Shown: piece after piece, positions 17,258 through 25,359 of the stretch
Numbering within the stretch: the first letter of the stretch is position 1
How the letters are laid out: each line of letters begins with the position of its first letter
Assembly: GCA_046347475.1 (NCBI GenBank)
Contig: JAXMGD010000003.1
Span: forward strand, 248,001 to 312,000
From: CAMCXE01 sp046347475
Lineage (GTDB): Bacteria > Pseudomonadota > Gammaproteobacteria > Pseudomonadales > Cellvibrionaceae
Length of the DNA stretch: 64,000 bases
Reading direction: 5' to 3'
Notes under the pieces: model-generated
Database searches by the model: none
Told to the model about the DNA's origin: nothing
What the model saw: only the letters and a program-made list of their open reading frames with translations
Program-made: the position numbers and the translations under genes

Positions 17258-18295
17258 TTACTCCTCTGCTGTAGTGGTTGAATCGGCGACGTCATCAGGT
17301 GTGTCCTCAGTGTCGTCCGCGTCATCGGCGTGTTTGTCGTAGGGTACATAGGTTTTTTCAGCTGCGCCTGTGAGGGCGTCCCAGGCTTCGGGCTTGCGCC
17401 ACTGCAGCGCCGGTTCTACCAGCACATGGCTGTAGGCGGGCACGGGGCGAAAGCGGTTTTTCTTTTCAAATAATGCCGTTACCCCGGAGCCGAGTATCAA
17501 TAGAGGGATCAAACCCGCCAAAAGTGCCCGCATGCGGCTGGATAGGCGGGTGCTAAAACTCAGCGCCAGATAAAACGCGCCGCCCAGCACAATCGCTTGT
17601 AAGCCCCGGTCAAGCCAATCGGCGGTGGGTTTACTGAGGTTGAAGTTGTACATCATCCAGGGTTCGATAAATTCCCATATCACCCAGACGGCCATGACAC
17701 AAAACGATAGCCCGAGGTGAAAACGAAAGCGCGCGTGTTGCACCAGGCCCTTGCCCAGCAGCGCCCAAAAGCTGCTGACGGCAATTAACCCTAACAGGCC
17801 GTAAAAGGCTTCCCGCCCGCGCTCTACCCAGCTGCCGCCGATGGGGTGATCTAAGTAGCGGCCCCAAACATCCAACCCCAGGGCCAGTATGGCCACGGCG
17901 AGCATTAGCCCGGCGTGGCCAAAGAAGCCGCTGATGGCCTCGTCGCGGGCAATGGATAAAGCGGCGGGCACCGGGTGCAGGTGGTGGTAGATGCGCAGAT
18001 AGGTTTTGCCCAGCAGTACTGTCTGGCCGGACTCAATGGCGCGCTCGCTGATTACGCGGTGTTTTTTCTGCTTGTGATCCAGCCACCAGAGGCCGTTTTT
18101 AGCGCCTATGTCTTTAAGGCGCAGTTGGCCTGTGGCGGGGTCGCAGCTGAGCAGGCAGTGCTCGGCATCGGCGTAGGGGTCGGTGAGGATCATGTCGGCG
18201 CTGAAGCTGCGGCCGATGAGAATGTGGTTGCCCTCAAAGCGCTGTTGATGCAGTACGTGGCCGCTGGGGTCTGTGTGCTCAATGATTACTGCCAC
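17258..18295 (-). CDS. FHA-domain inner-membrane protein
   Basis: This 345-residue protein has an N-terminal forkhead-associated domain at about 20-105, with ILIGRSFSADMILTDP, a HCLLS segment and DIGAKNGLWW, the residues that read phosphothreonine. About six hydrophobic segments follow between about 128 and 270 (for example GLMLAVAILALGLDVWG and WALLGKGLVQ flanks). The C-terminal tail is Asp/Thr-rich (DDADDTEDTPDD). The start overlaps the upstream protease gene by 10 bp, a sign of translational coupling. A membrane-bound phosphothreonine reader paired with a periplasmic protease is unusual. No Ser/Thr kinase gene is visible in this window. Confidence 0.82.
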   Translation of the reverse strand: MAVIIEHTDPSGHVLHQQRFEGNHILIGRSFSADMILTDPYADAEHCLLSCDPATGQLRLKDIGAKNGLWWLDHKQKKHRVISERAIESGQTVLLGKTYLRIYHHLHPVPAALSIARDEAISGFFGHAGLMLAVAILALGLDVWGRYLDHPIGGSWVERGREAFYGLLGLIAVSSFWALLGKGLVQHARFRFHLGLSFCVMAVWVIWEFIEPWMMYNFNLSKPTADWLDRGLQAIVLGGAFYLALSFSTRLSSRMRALLAGLIPLLILGSGVTALFEKKNRFRPVPAYSHVLVEPALQWRKPEAWDALTGAAEKTYVPYDKHADDADDTEDTPDDVADSTTTAEE

Positions 18296-19554
18296 TGCAT
18301 CTGCTCCTTAAAGCGCGCTAAAAATCGCATCGAGGCTTCTTGGGTGACGCCCGATAGGGTGTAGTGATCCATGGCTACTTCGTGGCTGCGATCACTGGTC
18401 ACGCCGACATAAAACACGTCAAACAGGCCGGGTAATTGTTTGTAGGGGCGGCTGCAGTAGCTGATGCGTTTGCTGCCGCCTTGCGGCGTGGTGTACCAGT
18501 TGTCGCTGCAGGTGTAATTGCCCGCGTGGGGTTTGGCCACCTGGTTGCCGGGCGCGGCGTTGGCGGTGTTGCGGGCCATGTAGCGGTAGACGCTGGCGGA
18601 GGGCCAGCTGGGGGCGGAGAAATAAAAGAACTCATACTCCACATAACCGCTGGAAAATTTATCGCTTAAAAACAGCTGGTTGTTGGAGTTGCAGCCGCGT
18701 GAGACCTCCAGCGTGCCCTGTTCTTTTTTCTCGTCGCTGTTGCCCCAGCACTCCACCCAGGGTACGGCCTTGGCAAAAATCGACACCTTGCCCATGGGCT
18801 CCTTGTGCCATTCTTGGGCGAGCAGCTCATCGAGCAGTGCGGTGGTGTGGGTTTTAATCTGCTCGGCCATGTCGTCCAGCAGGGGTTTGTCCAAGGGGGT
18901 TTGTGCCTTTTCAATCAGTGTTTGCAAATAGTGGCCGGGCACTAGAAAACCGATCTGGTTGCCAGCGGTGGCGACGTTCACACCGATTACCTGGCCGTCG
19001 CCGTTCACCGTGGGGCCGCCGCTCATACCGGAATTGATGGCGCCGCTAAAGTGAATCTGCTCCACCGGGCTGTGTTCCACCAGGCCGTTGTAGTTGCCCA
19101 CCACCACCGTCATGCCTATATCGTGGGGGTTGCCCAGGGAGTAGAGCACCTCGCCCTTTTGCGGCGCCTGCTTGGCGATAACCAGGGCGGCGCCCAGCGC
19201 CGGGCTGCCCTCTAGCGCGAGTAGGGCCAAGTCGTGCACTGCATCCACCCGCACTATGCTGGCCACCTGGGGCTTGCCAGCCAGGTCGATTTCAATGCGG
19301 TATTTTTGCGGCTCCATCACCTTATTCGACACCACGTGGTAGTTAGTGGCGATGAATTTGCCCTCGTTCACCACAAAGCCTGAGCCCAGCGCCGCTCGGC
19401 TGCCGGAGCGGTTTTCCATGATGCGGATTTGGTAGAGGGAGGGGGCGTAGCGGGCGTAAACCCCGTCGGCGGTGGCCGTAGTTGCTGCGCTACTGCTGAG
19501 GGACAAAAACAAGAGTAACCAGGCGGCTGGCCACAACATGCCAAGTGGTGTCAT
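18286..19554 (-). CDS. Secreted trypsin-like serine protease with extra C-terminal domain
   Basis: After a hydrophobic signal region (MLWPAAWLLLFLSLSSSAA) the protease domain shows ATNYHVV (His), AVHDLALLALEG (Asp) and INSGMSGGPTVNGDG (Ser), a full HtrA/S1C-like triad. No PDZ domain follows. Instead about 180 residues with several Cys (VECWGN, SRGCNSN, NYTCSDNWYT, SYCSRPY) form an unassigned domain, probably disulfide-bonded in the periplasm or outside. The start is uncertain: ATG codons at 19590, 19554 and 19539 are in frame, and 19554 is a compromise because no clear ribosome-binding site is present. It leads the protease-FHA-lipoprotein unit. Confidence 0.8.
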   Translation of the reverse strand: MTPLGMLWPAAWLLLFLSLSSSAATTATADGVYARYAPSLYQIRIMENRSGSRAALGSGFVVNEGKFIATNYHVVSNKVMEPQKYRIEIDLAGKPQVASIVRVDAVHDLALLALEGSPALGAALVIAKQAPQKGEVLYSLGNPHDIGMTVVVGNYNGLVEHSPVEQIHFSGAINSGMSGGPTVNGDGQVIGVNVATAGNQIGFLVPGHYLQTLIEKAQTPLDKPLLDDMAEQIKTHTTALLDELLAQEWHKEPMGKVSIFAKAVPWVECWGNSDEKKEQGTLEVSRGCNSNNQLFLSDKFSSGYVEYEFFYFSAPSWPSASVYRYMARNTANAAPGNQVAKPHAGNYTCSDNWYTTPQGGSKRISYCSRPYKQLPGLFDVFYVGVTSDRSHEVAMDHYTLSGVTQEASMRFLARFKEQMQWQ

Positions 19555-19910
19555 ATAGGAGGAGCCTTGAGCAAAAATGTCGCCCAGCATAGCGCGAAAT
19601 CCGGTTGCAATCCTAAACCTTCTATGCGCCGGGAATTTGCTTGGGGTTCAATCTTCACCGCCAAGCCACATACACCCAGCCACTCCATTGCGGCGTACCA
19701 AGGCAGATGCCAGGCCAAATATTGTCCGACGATTTTTTGATTATAAGCATATAGTACGACAATATTGATATGATTACTGTTACGCAAAAATACATAATTT
19801 ATGTCAGACTTATATAACACTTTGCAACGAATTATAGTTAAAATGACATTACTAAGATCATCCCTAGTAGGGTCGTTGCTGCCCGTGTCAGCTGAATGTA
19901 GAGGTATTGT
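19555..19910. promoter_or_regulatory. Divergent promoter region between protease and GntR genes
   Basis: This stretch is notably AT-rich between about 19735 and 19860 (ttgattataagcatatag, cataatttatg). It must hold the promoters of both divergent units. No operator could be assigned with confidence. Confidence 0.4.
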
Positions 19911-20606
19911 ATGGCGGTAGTTGATGGTGGGCTAAATTTGACACAGCTTGTGGCCAACGCGTTGGGGCAAGCCATTGTGCAGGGTAAATATCAAGATACC
20001 AGTTGCCTGCCGACGGAGGCTGAAATCTCCACGGAATTTGGCACCAGCCGCAGCGTAACCCGCGAGGCGGTAAAGATGCTGACGGCCAAGGGCCTGATTG
20101 CATCCCGGCCGCGGCAGGGCATCCGCGTGCAGGCGGTACAGTACTGGAATTTGTTTGATTCAGAGGTGTTACATTGGCTGCAAGAGGCGCGCCCCAGTGA
20201 TGCGCTGCGCCGGGAGTTCGCCGAGATGTGTTGGGCTATAGCACCGGAGGCGGCCTCCTTAGCTTGCCGCCATAACGATGGAGAGGTGCTCGATAACGTC
20301 TCCGTGGCGCTGCACAACCTTGAAGAGTCCCAGGGCAACCCTCAGTTGTGGGCGCAGGCCCATGAGCACTTTATGGGCGCCTTCTTAAAGGCCAGTGGCA
20401 ATCGGTTTTACTCGCAGTTTGACGATTTTCTGCGGGTTTCCCTGCGCTTGCACAGCAACCGCATCAATCGCCTGCCCCACTCCGTCGAGCCCCATCGAGC
20501 CATTTGCCAGGCCCTTATTGAAGGCCGGGCGCAAGCGGCCGCCGCCGCGATGCGGCGTTTGATGAGTGAGTGTTTCGGCTGGCAATGCAGCCCTGAAACC
20601 GCCTGA
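19911..20606 (+). CDS. GntR-family regulator, FadR subfamily with FCD domain
   Basis: This 231-residue protein has an N-terminal winged helix at about 8-75 (LPTEAEISTEFGTSRSVTR, EAVKMLTAKGLIASRPRQG), the GntR signature. The C-terminal FCD-type helical domain (about 90-225) contains EMCWAIAPEAASLACR, AHEHFMGAFLKASGN and an HRAICQALIEGRA segment whose His/Asp residues usually bind metal in this subfamily. FadR-type members such as DgoR and LldR sense sugar acids or organic acids. The sugar transporter downstream suggests a sugar or sugar-acid effector (inference). Hairpins separate the two genes. Confidence 0.88.
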   Translation: MAVVDGGLNLTQLVANALGQAIVQGKYQDTSCLPTEAEISTEFGTSRSVTREAVKMLTAKGLIASRPRQGIRVQAVQYWNLFDSEVLHWLQEARPSDALRREFAEMCWAIAPEAASLACRHNDGEVLDNVSVALHNLEESQGNPQLWAQAHEHFMGAFLKASGNRFYSQFDDFLRVSLRLHSNRINRLPHSVEPHRAICQALIEGRAQAAAAAMRRLMSECFGWQCSPETA

Positions 20607-20653
20607 TCCCCACCAAGGCATTCCCTGCCTTTTACAAGGCCTTTACACGGGTT

Positions 20654-20690
20654 ACGGCGAGAGCGTCTCGCCGTGAAACATTTTCACGCC
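20654..20690 (+). promoter_or_regulatory. Paired hairpins between the GntR gene and the sugar transporter
   Basis: A perfect 9-bp stem acggcgaga / tctcgccgt (20654-20674) is followed by gtgaaa / tttcac (20673-20687). No T tract follows, so they may shape the mRNA or act as operators rather than terminate. Confidence 0.4.
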
Positions 20691-20887
20691 CGCCCTCGTG
20701 TAACTCTGCAGTCATCACACAATTAGGCGTAGCCCCCAGTAGGGGGAATGCGCATAATACCCCGCCCGCTTAACCCAGCATTACCAAGGCGCTCCATGAT
20801 GGGCGCCGGGTTAAAGCGTACGGCAAGCTCCACGGGGCCCAAGCAGTGGGCCGCTTTTCACTCAAACAATAATAAAGAGGCGTATCT

Positions 20888-22156
20888 ATGGCTGGATTTT
20901 CTTCCACCACGAGCACGGTCAGCGGCACCGCAAACCAACAAAACTATACGTTTGCCCTGTCTGCCTTGACCACCTTGTTTTTTATGTGGGGGTTTTTAAC
21001 CTGCCTGAATGACATTCTCATCCCGCATTTAAAAGAGGTGTTCGATTTAAATTACACCCAGGGCATGTTGATTCAGTTCTGTTTCTTCGGTGCTTACTTT
21101 TTGGTGTCCTTACCGGCGGGTTTGCTGGTGAAAAAAGTAGGCTACAAAACCGGCGCGGTGATTGGCTTGGTGATAGCAGCCCTAGGCTGCTTGATGTTTT
21201 ACCCGGCCGCCGCCATGCGCGAATACGCCGTCTTTTTGGCCGCTTTGTTTGTCCTGGCCGGTGGCATCACGGTGTTACAAGTGTCCGCCAACCCCTATGT
21301 AGCGATCCTCGGTAAGCCCGAAACCGCCTCCAGCCGCCTGACTCTGACCCAGGCTTTTAACTCGTTCGGTACCACCATCGCGCCCATGATTGGCGGTGCG
21401 CTGATTCTGGGAGCCGTCACGGTGGATTCCAATCTCACCGGTGATGCGCTGTTACAAGCTAAGGCCCATGCCGTGCAAATCCCGTACGTTGCTCTGGCCT
21501 CGGCTCTATTGCTGCTAGCGGCTGTGTTCGCCTTTTTGAAATTGCCGGTGATTGTCGATGAAGCCCTGCCGGCTTCGGCAGAGGACTCAGGCTCCGCCTG
21601 GCAGTACAGCCATTTGGTGCTCGGCGCGGTGGGAATTTTTGTTTATGTCGGCGGCGAGGTGGCCATCGGCAGCTTACTGGTGAATTTTATGGGCCTGCCG
21701 GAAATTGCCGGTTTGGCGGAAAAAGATGCCGCCAATTTCGTCAGCTATTACTGGGGTGGCGCCATGGTAGGGCGCTTTATTGGCTCGGCTGTCATGCAAA
21801 AAGTACCCGGCGGCACGGTGTTGGCGTTCAACGCTTTAGCGGCGGTGGTGCTGATTTTGGTGGCGGTGTTTACCTCCGGCTCCTTGGCCATGTGGGCCAT
21901 TTTGGCCGTTGGGTTGTGTAACTCGGTTATGTTCCCAACTATTTTTAGTTTGGCGGTGACAGGCCTTGGCCGTCACACCAGCCAGGGGTCATCTATTTTG
22001 TGTATGGCCATTGTGGGTGGTGCCCTGATTCCCCTAGCGCAGGGCGCTCTCGCCGACAGCCTCGGCCTGCAGTTGTCCTTTTTGTTGCCTATCCTGTGTT
22101 ATCTCTACATTGTGTTTTACGGCCTTAAGGGCCACAAAAACACCCACGCCGGTTAA
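20888..22156 (+). CDS. FucP-type sugar:proton symporter (MFS)
   Basis: This 422-residue protein has about 12 membrane helices. The sequence FFMWGFLTCLNDILIPHL in helix 1 is typical of the FucP/GluP branch of the major facilitator superfamily, as are LPAGLLVKKVGYKTG, QVSANPYVAILG and LTQAFNSFGTTIAPMIGG. This branch imports fucose, glucose/galactose or N-acetylglucosamine with protons across the inner membrane; the sugar cannot be decided here. A good AGAGG site lies 8 bp before the ATG. It lies behind a GntR regulator, which may control it. Confidence 0.9.
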   Translation: MAGFSSTTSTVSGTANQQNYTFALSALTTLFFMWGFLTCLNDILIPHLKEVFDLNYTQGMLIQFCFFGAYFLVSLPAGLLVKKVGYKTGAVIGLVIAALGCLMFYPAAAMREYAVFLAALFVLAGGITVLQVSANPYVAILGKPETASSRLTLTQAFNSFGTTIAPMIGGALILGAVTVDSNLTGDALLQAKAHAVQIPYVALASALLLLAAVFAFLKLPVIVDEALPASAEDSGSAWQYSHLVLGAVGIFVYVGGEVAIGSLLVNFMGLPEIAGLAEKDAANFVSYYWGGAMVGRFIGSAVMQKVPGGTVLAFNALAAVVLILVAVFTSGSLAMWAILAVGLCNSVMFPTIFSLAVTGLGRHTSQGSSILCMAIVGGALIPLAQGALADSLGLQLSFLLPILCYLYIVFYGLKGHKNTHAG

Positions 22157-22191
22157 CCGGCATTTCCACCCCTCGGCTGCATTAGCCGGGG

Positions 22192-23589
22192 GTGTCGCAG
22201 CTTAGATTGCCCATGAAACACCTATCACTGCCACCCCAACAGCTGTTTGTACTTGTTCTGGTGCCCATGATGGTTGGGCTCTACTGGCCCACCATGAGTG
22301 TGTTGGCCGGGCGCTGGATCCAGTGGGATAAGGGCCTCTCCCACGGCTTGTTGGTGGCGGCGGTGTTTATTTGGTTGTTGTGGCGCAGGCCCAGCCAAGC
22401 TCCCGCCAGCGGTTGGTTTGCTGCGCGCTTAGTGCTGTTAGGGCTTGCATCCGTGTTGTGGTTTTTGCTGCAGTCGGTGCAAATAAGCCTTTTGGCCGAG
22501 GGCGCTCTGCTGCTGGTGATCATCGCCGCGTACAGTGCTTGGCTGGGTTTTGCTCAAAGCTGGCGTTACAAAGCGGTCTTGCTCTTACCCCTGTTTGCCA
22601 CCAGCCTGTGGGGGGAATTTAATTCGGCCGCCCTTTCATTAAGTAGCCTTGTGGTGGGGCAGCTTGTGGAGCTGGCGGGCATTACCGCTCATATAGATGG
22701 CACCACCATCAGCCTGCCTTATGGGCAAATTATTATTGCCGACGGCTGCTCGGGCCTTAGGTATATGGTTATCGCCCTTGCGCTAGGCCACATGCTGGCC
22801 TGTTTGAATCATTACCCCACCCAAGGCTATTGGCTCAGTATGGCGCTTGCCCTACTACTGGGCCTTGCCACCAACTGGGTGCGCATTTTTGTGCTGGTTC
22901 TGGTGGGCTATTACACCCAGATGAAAAGTAGCCTGGTTGGCGACCATGAAACCTTTGGCTGGTTGTTGTTTGCGGCGGTGGTTTTGCCCCCCCTGTATTT
23001 TGCCCCTTTGCGCAAGGGGCCACCTCAAACGCTCAGCCCAGCTGCGCCGCCTTGGCCGCATTTGCTGGCTGTGGCGGGGGTATTGGCCTTGGGGCCCGTT
23101 CTGTTGTTCATGAGCCAGCGCCCACCGGCCGCGGCCCCTTGGTTGGCGCCCTTGCCGCTGTCTGTTTCGGCCGCCCCCAATTGGGCGGTTCAAACTCCCA
23201 TGCCACCTGCTGGCCTTGCCGAGCAGGGTTGGATGGATGGGGTTTGGTTGCAGCGCTGGCAGTATCAGCGGGTAGCGAGTAGCGACAAACTCGTGCCGTT
23301 TATTGAGGGCAATTGGCACCCGGATAGCCGATGCCAACACCTGCGCACCGATGCGGCTGGGGCCTGGTTTGAATGCCGCCGCCTGGAGCAGACCCTGATC
23401 GTACTGCGCCGCTTTGAGGTGGGCCGCTTTAGCACAGGGGATTTCCGTCGAGCTAAACTCTGGCAGCTACCCGCTTTGTGGCTTGGGGACAATCGCTTTA
23501 GTCTCAGCCAGTGGCAGCGAAGCTGTGAGGCCAGTGGCTGCGAGCAGGCCCAAGCGGCCATCAGCGCGCTAATAACACCTAAGCCTTAA
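22192..23589 (+). CDS. Exosortase with C-terminal EpsI-like domain
   Basis: This 465-residue membrane protein has about eight helices in its first 285 residues. The exosortase catalytic residues are all present: Cys186 in ADGCSGLRY, Arg231 in ATNWVRIF and His252 in GDHETFGW. Exosortases cleave C-terminal PEP-CTERM-type signals in the inner membrane and hand the protein on for surface attachment. Residues about 300-465 (NWHPDSRCQHLR, FECRRLEQTLIVLRR) resemble the EpsI domain fused in XrtA-type enzymes. No exopolysaccharide genes lie nearby, unlike the usual XrtA locus. A candidate substrate is encoded at 60265-60837. The start may be GTG 22192 (after a ggggg stretch) or ATG 22213. Confidence 0.88.
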   Translation: MSQLRLPMKHLSLPPQQLFVLVLVPMMVGLYWPTMSVLAGRWIQWDKGLSHGLLVAAVFIWLLWRRPSQAPASGWFAARLVLLGLASVLWFLLQSVQISLLAEGALLLVIIAAYSAWLGFAQSWRYKAVLLLPLFATSLWGEFNSAALSLSSLVVGQLVELAGITAHIDGTTISLPYGQIIIADGCSGLRYMVIALALGHMLACLNHYPTQGYWLSMALALLLGLATNWVRIFVLVLVGYYTQMKSSLVGDHETFGWLLFAAVVLPPLYFAPLRKGPPQTLSPAAPPWPHLLAVAGVLALGPVLLFMSQRPPAAAPWLAPLPLSVSAAPNWAVQTPMPPAGLAEQGWMDGVWLQRWQYQRVASSDKLVPFIEGNWHPDSRCQHLRTDAAGAWFECRRLEQTLIVLRRFEVGRFSTGDFRRAKLWQLPALWLGDNRFSLSQWQRSCEASGCEQAQAAISALITPKP

Positions 23590-23636
23590 CCTACGCTCCC
23601 AGCGTACAACCTGGCTCCCGCCGCTCGATAATTGTT

Positions 23637-24683
23637 ATGACACAGATAAACCCCGCCCGCTTTCGCCGCGCCGTATTAACCTGGTACCAAAGCCACGGCC
23701 GCAAGCACTTGCCTTGGCAGCAGAACATCAGCCCTTACCGGGTCTGGCTGTCGGAAGTTATGCTGCAGCAAACCCAGGTAGAGACTGTCATTCCTTATTT
23801 TGAGCGCTTCACCCAGCGCTTTGCGCGGGTGCAAGATCTCGCTGCCGCCCCGCTTGATGAGGTGTTACATCTGTGGACGGGGTTAGGCTATTACGCCCGC
23901 GCCCGCAACCTACACGCCTGCGCTCAGCAGGTGGCGACACTCGGCGAATTCCCCAGCGACCTTGATGCTCTTGCCAGCCTGCCCGGCATTGGCCGCTCCA
24001 CGGCGGGTGCCATCCGCAGCCTGGCGTTTGATTTGCCTGCAGCCATTCTCGATGGCAACGTCAAACGGGTGTTGGCGCGGGTGGGCGCGGTGGCGGGCTG
24101 GCCGGGTGCGCCAAGCGTTGCACAGCAGCTCTGGTCCATGGCCGAGACGCTCGCTCCCAAACAAAACTGCCGCGCCTACACCCAGGTGATGATGGACCTA
24201 GGCGCCACCCTGTGCAAAAAATCCCAGCCCGAGTGTCACCGCTGCCCTTTAAAGAGCCAGTGCGAGGCCTATAAAACCGACAGCCAGGCCCTCTACCCAG
24301 GCAAAAAACCGCCCAAAGCCCTACCCACCAAAACCTGTTACATGCTGCTGGCGCGCACTAAAGATGGCCAGATTCTGCTTAACAAGCGCCCGGCCCAGGG
24401 AATATGGGGCGGCCTGTGGAGCCTGCCGGAATTCGCGGACGAAAACGCCCTCGCCGATGCCTGCGCACAACACCCGTTAATTAAATCCGTGCGGCAGTTA
24501 AAACCCCTACCCGCGCTCACCCATCGTTTTAGTCATTACGAACTGATCATTCAGCCTTACCTGGCCAGTGTCACCGCACAGCCTGGGGTGCAGGATGGCG
24601 ATAGCTGGTTGTGGTACGATCGCGCCGCGCCGCCTGCTGTTGGGCTGGCCGCTCCGGTGAAACTACTGCTGGAGCAAAATTGA
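23637..24683 (+). CDS. mutY: A/G-specific adenine glycosylase MutY
   Basis: This 348-residue base-excision repair enzyme removes adenine mispaired with 8-oxoguanine. It shows the catalytic-Glu motif MLQQTQVETVIPYFERF, a helix-hairpin-helix (LPGIGRSTAGAI), the catalytic Asp in LDGNVKRVLAR and a 4Fe-4S cluster motif C-x6-C-x2-C-x5-C (CKKSQPECHRCPLKSQC). A C-terminal NUDIX-like domain (about 230-345; GIWGGLWSLPEF) reads 8-oxoguanine. Length is normal. It is followed by yggX, the order also seen in E. coli and many other gammaproteobacteria. Confidence 0.96.
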   Translation: MTQINPARFRRAVLTWYQSHGRKHLPWQQNISPYRVWLSEVMLQQTQVETVIPYFERFTQRFARVQDLAAAPLDEVLHLWTGLGYYARARNLHACAQQVATLGEFPSDLDALASLPGIGRSTAGAIRSLAFDLPAAILDGNVKRVLARVGAVAGWPGAPSVAQQLWSMAETLAPKQNCRAYTQVMMDLGATLCKKSQPECHRCPLKSQCEAYKTDSQALYPGKKPPKALPTKTCYMLLARTKDGQILLNKRPAQGIWGGLWSLPEFADENALADACAQHPLIKSVRQLKPLPALTHRFSHYELIIQPYLASVTAQPGVQDGDSWLWYDRAAPPAVGLAAPVKLLLEQN

Positions 24684-24706
24684 TTGTTTGCTGTTGGATG
24701 CACCCT

Positions 24707-24985
24707 ATGAGCCGCCTCGTTTTTTGCCGTAAATATCAAACCGAATTACCCGGTTTAGATGCCCCCCCCAACCCAAGCCCCAAGGGCATGGCACTGTTTG
24801 AATCGGTCTCTAAACAAGCCTGGGAGGAATGGATGGCCCATCAAACGCGTTTAATTAACGAAAAACGCCTCAACCTCATGGATGCCGCCCACCGCAAATA
24901 TTTAGCCGAGCAGTTAGAGAAATTCTTAAATAACGAACAAATTGATCAAGCTGAAGGCTATGTGCCTGAACAACAAGCAAAATAA
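24707..24985 (+). CDS. yggX: Probable Fe(II)-trafficking protein YggX
   Basis: This 92-residue protein starts MSRLVFCRKYQTELPGLD and contains SKQAWEEWMAHQTRLINE and YLAEQLEKFLN, the signature of YggX, a small cytoplasmic protein that protects iron-sulfur clusters from oxidation. The conserved Cys at position 7 is present. An open frame extends upstream into mutY, but homology and the usual length fix the start at 24707, about 20 bp after the mutY stop. The mutY-yggX order suggests co-transcription; MutY itself carries an iron-sulfur cluster. Confidence 0.95.
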   Translation: MSRLVFCRKYQTELPGLDAPPNPSPKGMALFESVSKQAWEEWMAHQTRLINEKRLNLMDAAHRKYLAEQLEKFLNNEQIDQAEGYVPEQQAK

Positions 24986-25075
24986 AATATACAGTGAATA
25001 AAAAACCCCTGCCCTTGTCTTGACGAGGGCACCTCAAGCGGGTTTAATACGCGCCTCGCTAAAGCAGCACTTAGC

Positions 25076-25151
25076 GCCCGGATAGCTCAGTCGGTAGAGC
25101 AGGGGATTGAAAATCCCCGTGTCGGTGGTTCGATTCCGCCTCCGGGCACCA
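25076..25151 (+). tRNA. tRNA-Phe (anticodon GAA)
   Basis: The 76-nt cloverleaf starts gcccggatagctcag and has the anticodon stem ggggatt-gaaa-atcccc with GAA. The T arm contains ggttcgattcc, and the encoded CCA end is at 25149-25151. The acceptor stem gcccgga / tccgggc pairs fully. Confidence 0.96.
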
Positions 25152-25157
25152 TAATTT

Positions 25158-25189
25158 AAAGGCCTAGAAGAAATTCTAGGCCTTTTTTA
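25158..25189 (+). terminator. Rho-independent terminator after tRNA-Phe
   Basis: A perfect 9-bp stem ggcctagaa / ttctaggcc with a gaaa tetraloop is followed by six T. Confidence 0.93.
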
Positions 25190-25359
25190 TTGCCCGCAAA
25201 TTCATCCAGGCTGAGGTTTTTTAACGTCCGCGCAGCGGCTTTCCCGCTCTGTGAATAAACTGCTAGCAGGATTTGAAATTACCCCGCTGCAAGGCTAACC
25301 TTCGCGCCGACTTTTCATTTTTACCCCTCTTAAACTCGATAAATTCGCAGGATCCTTCC

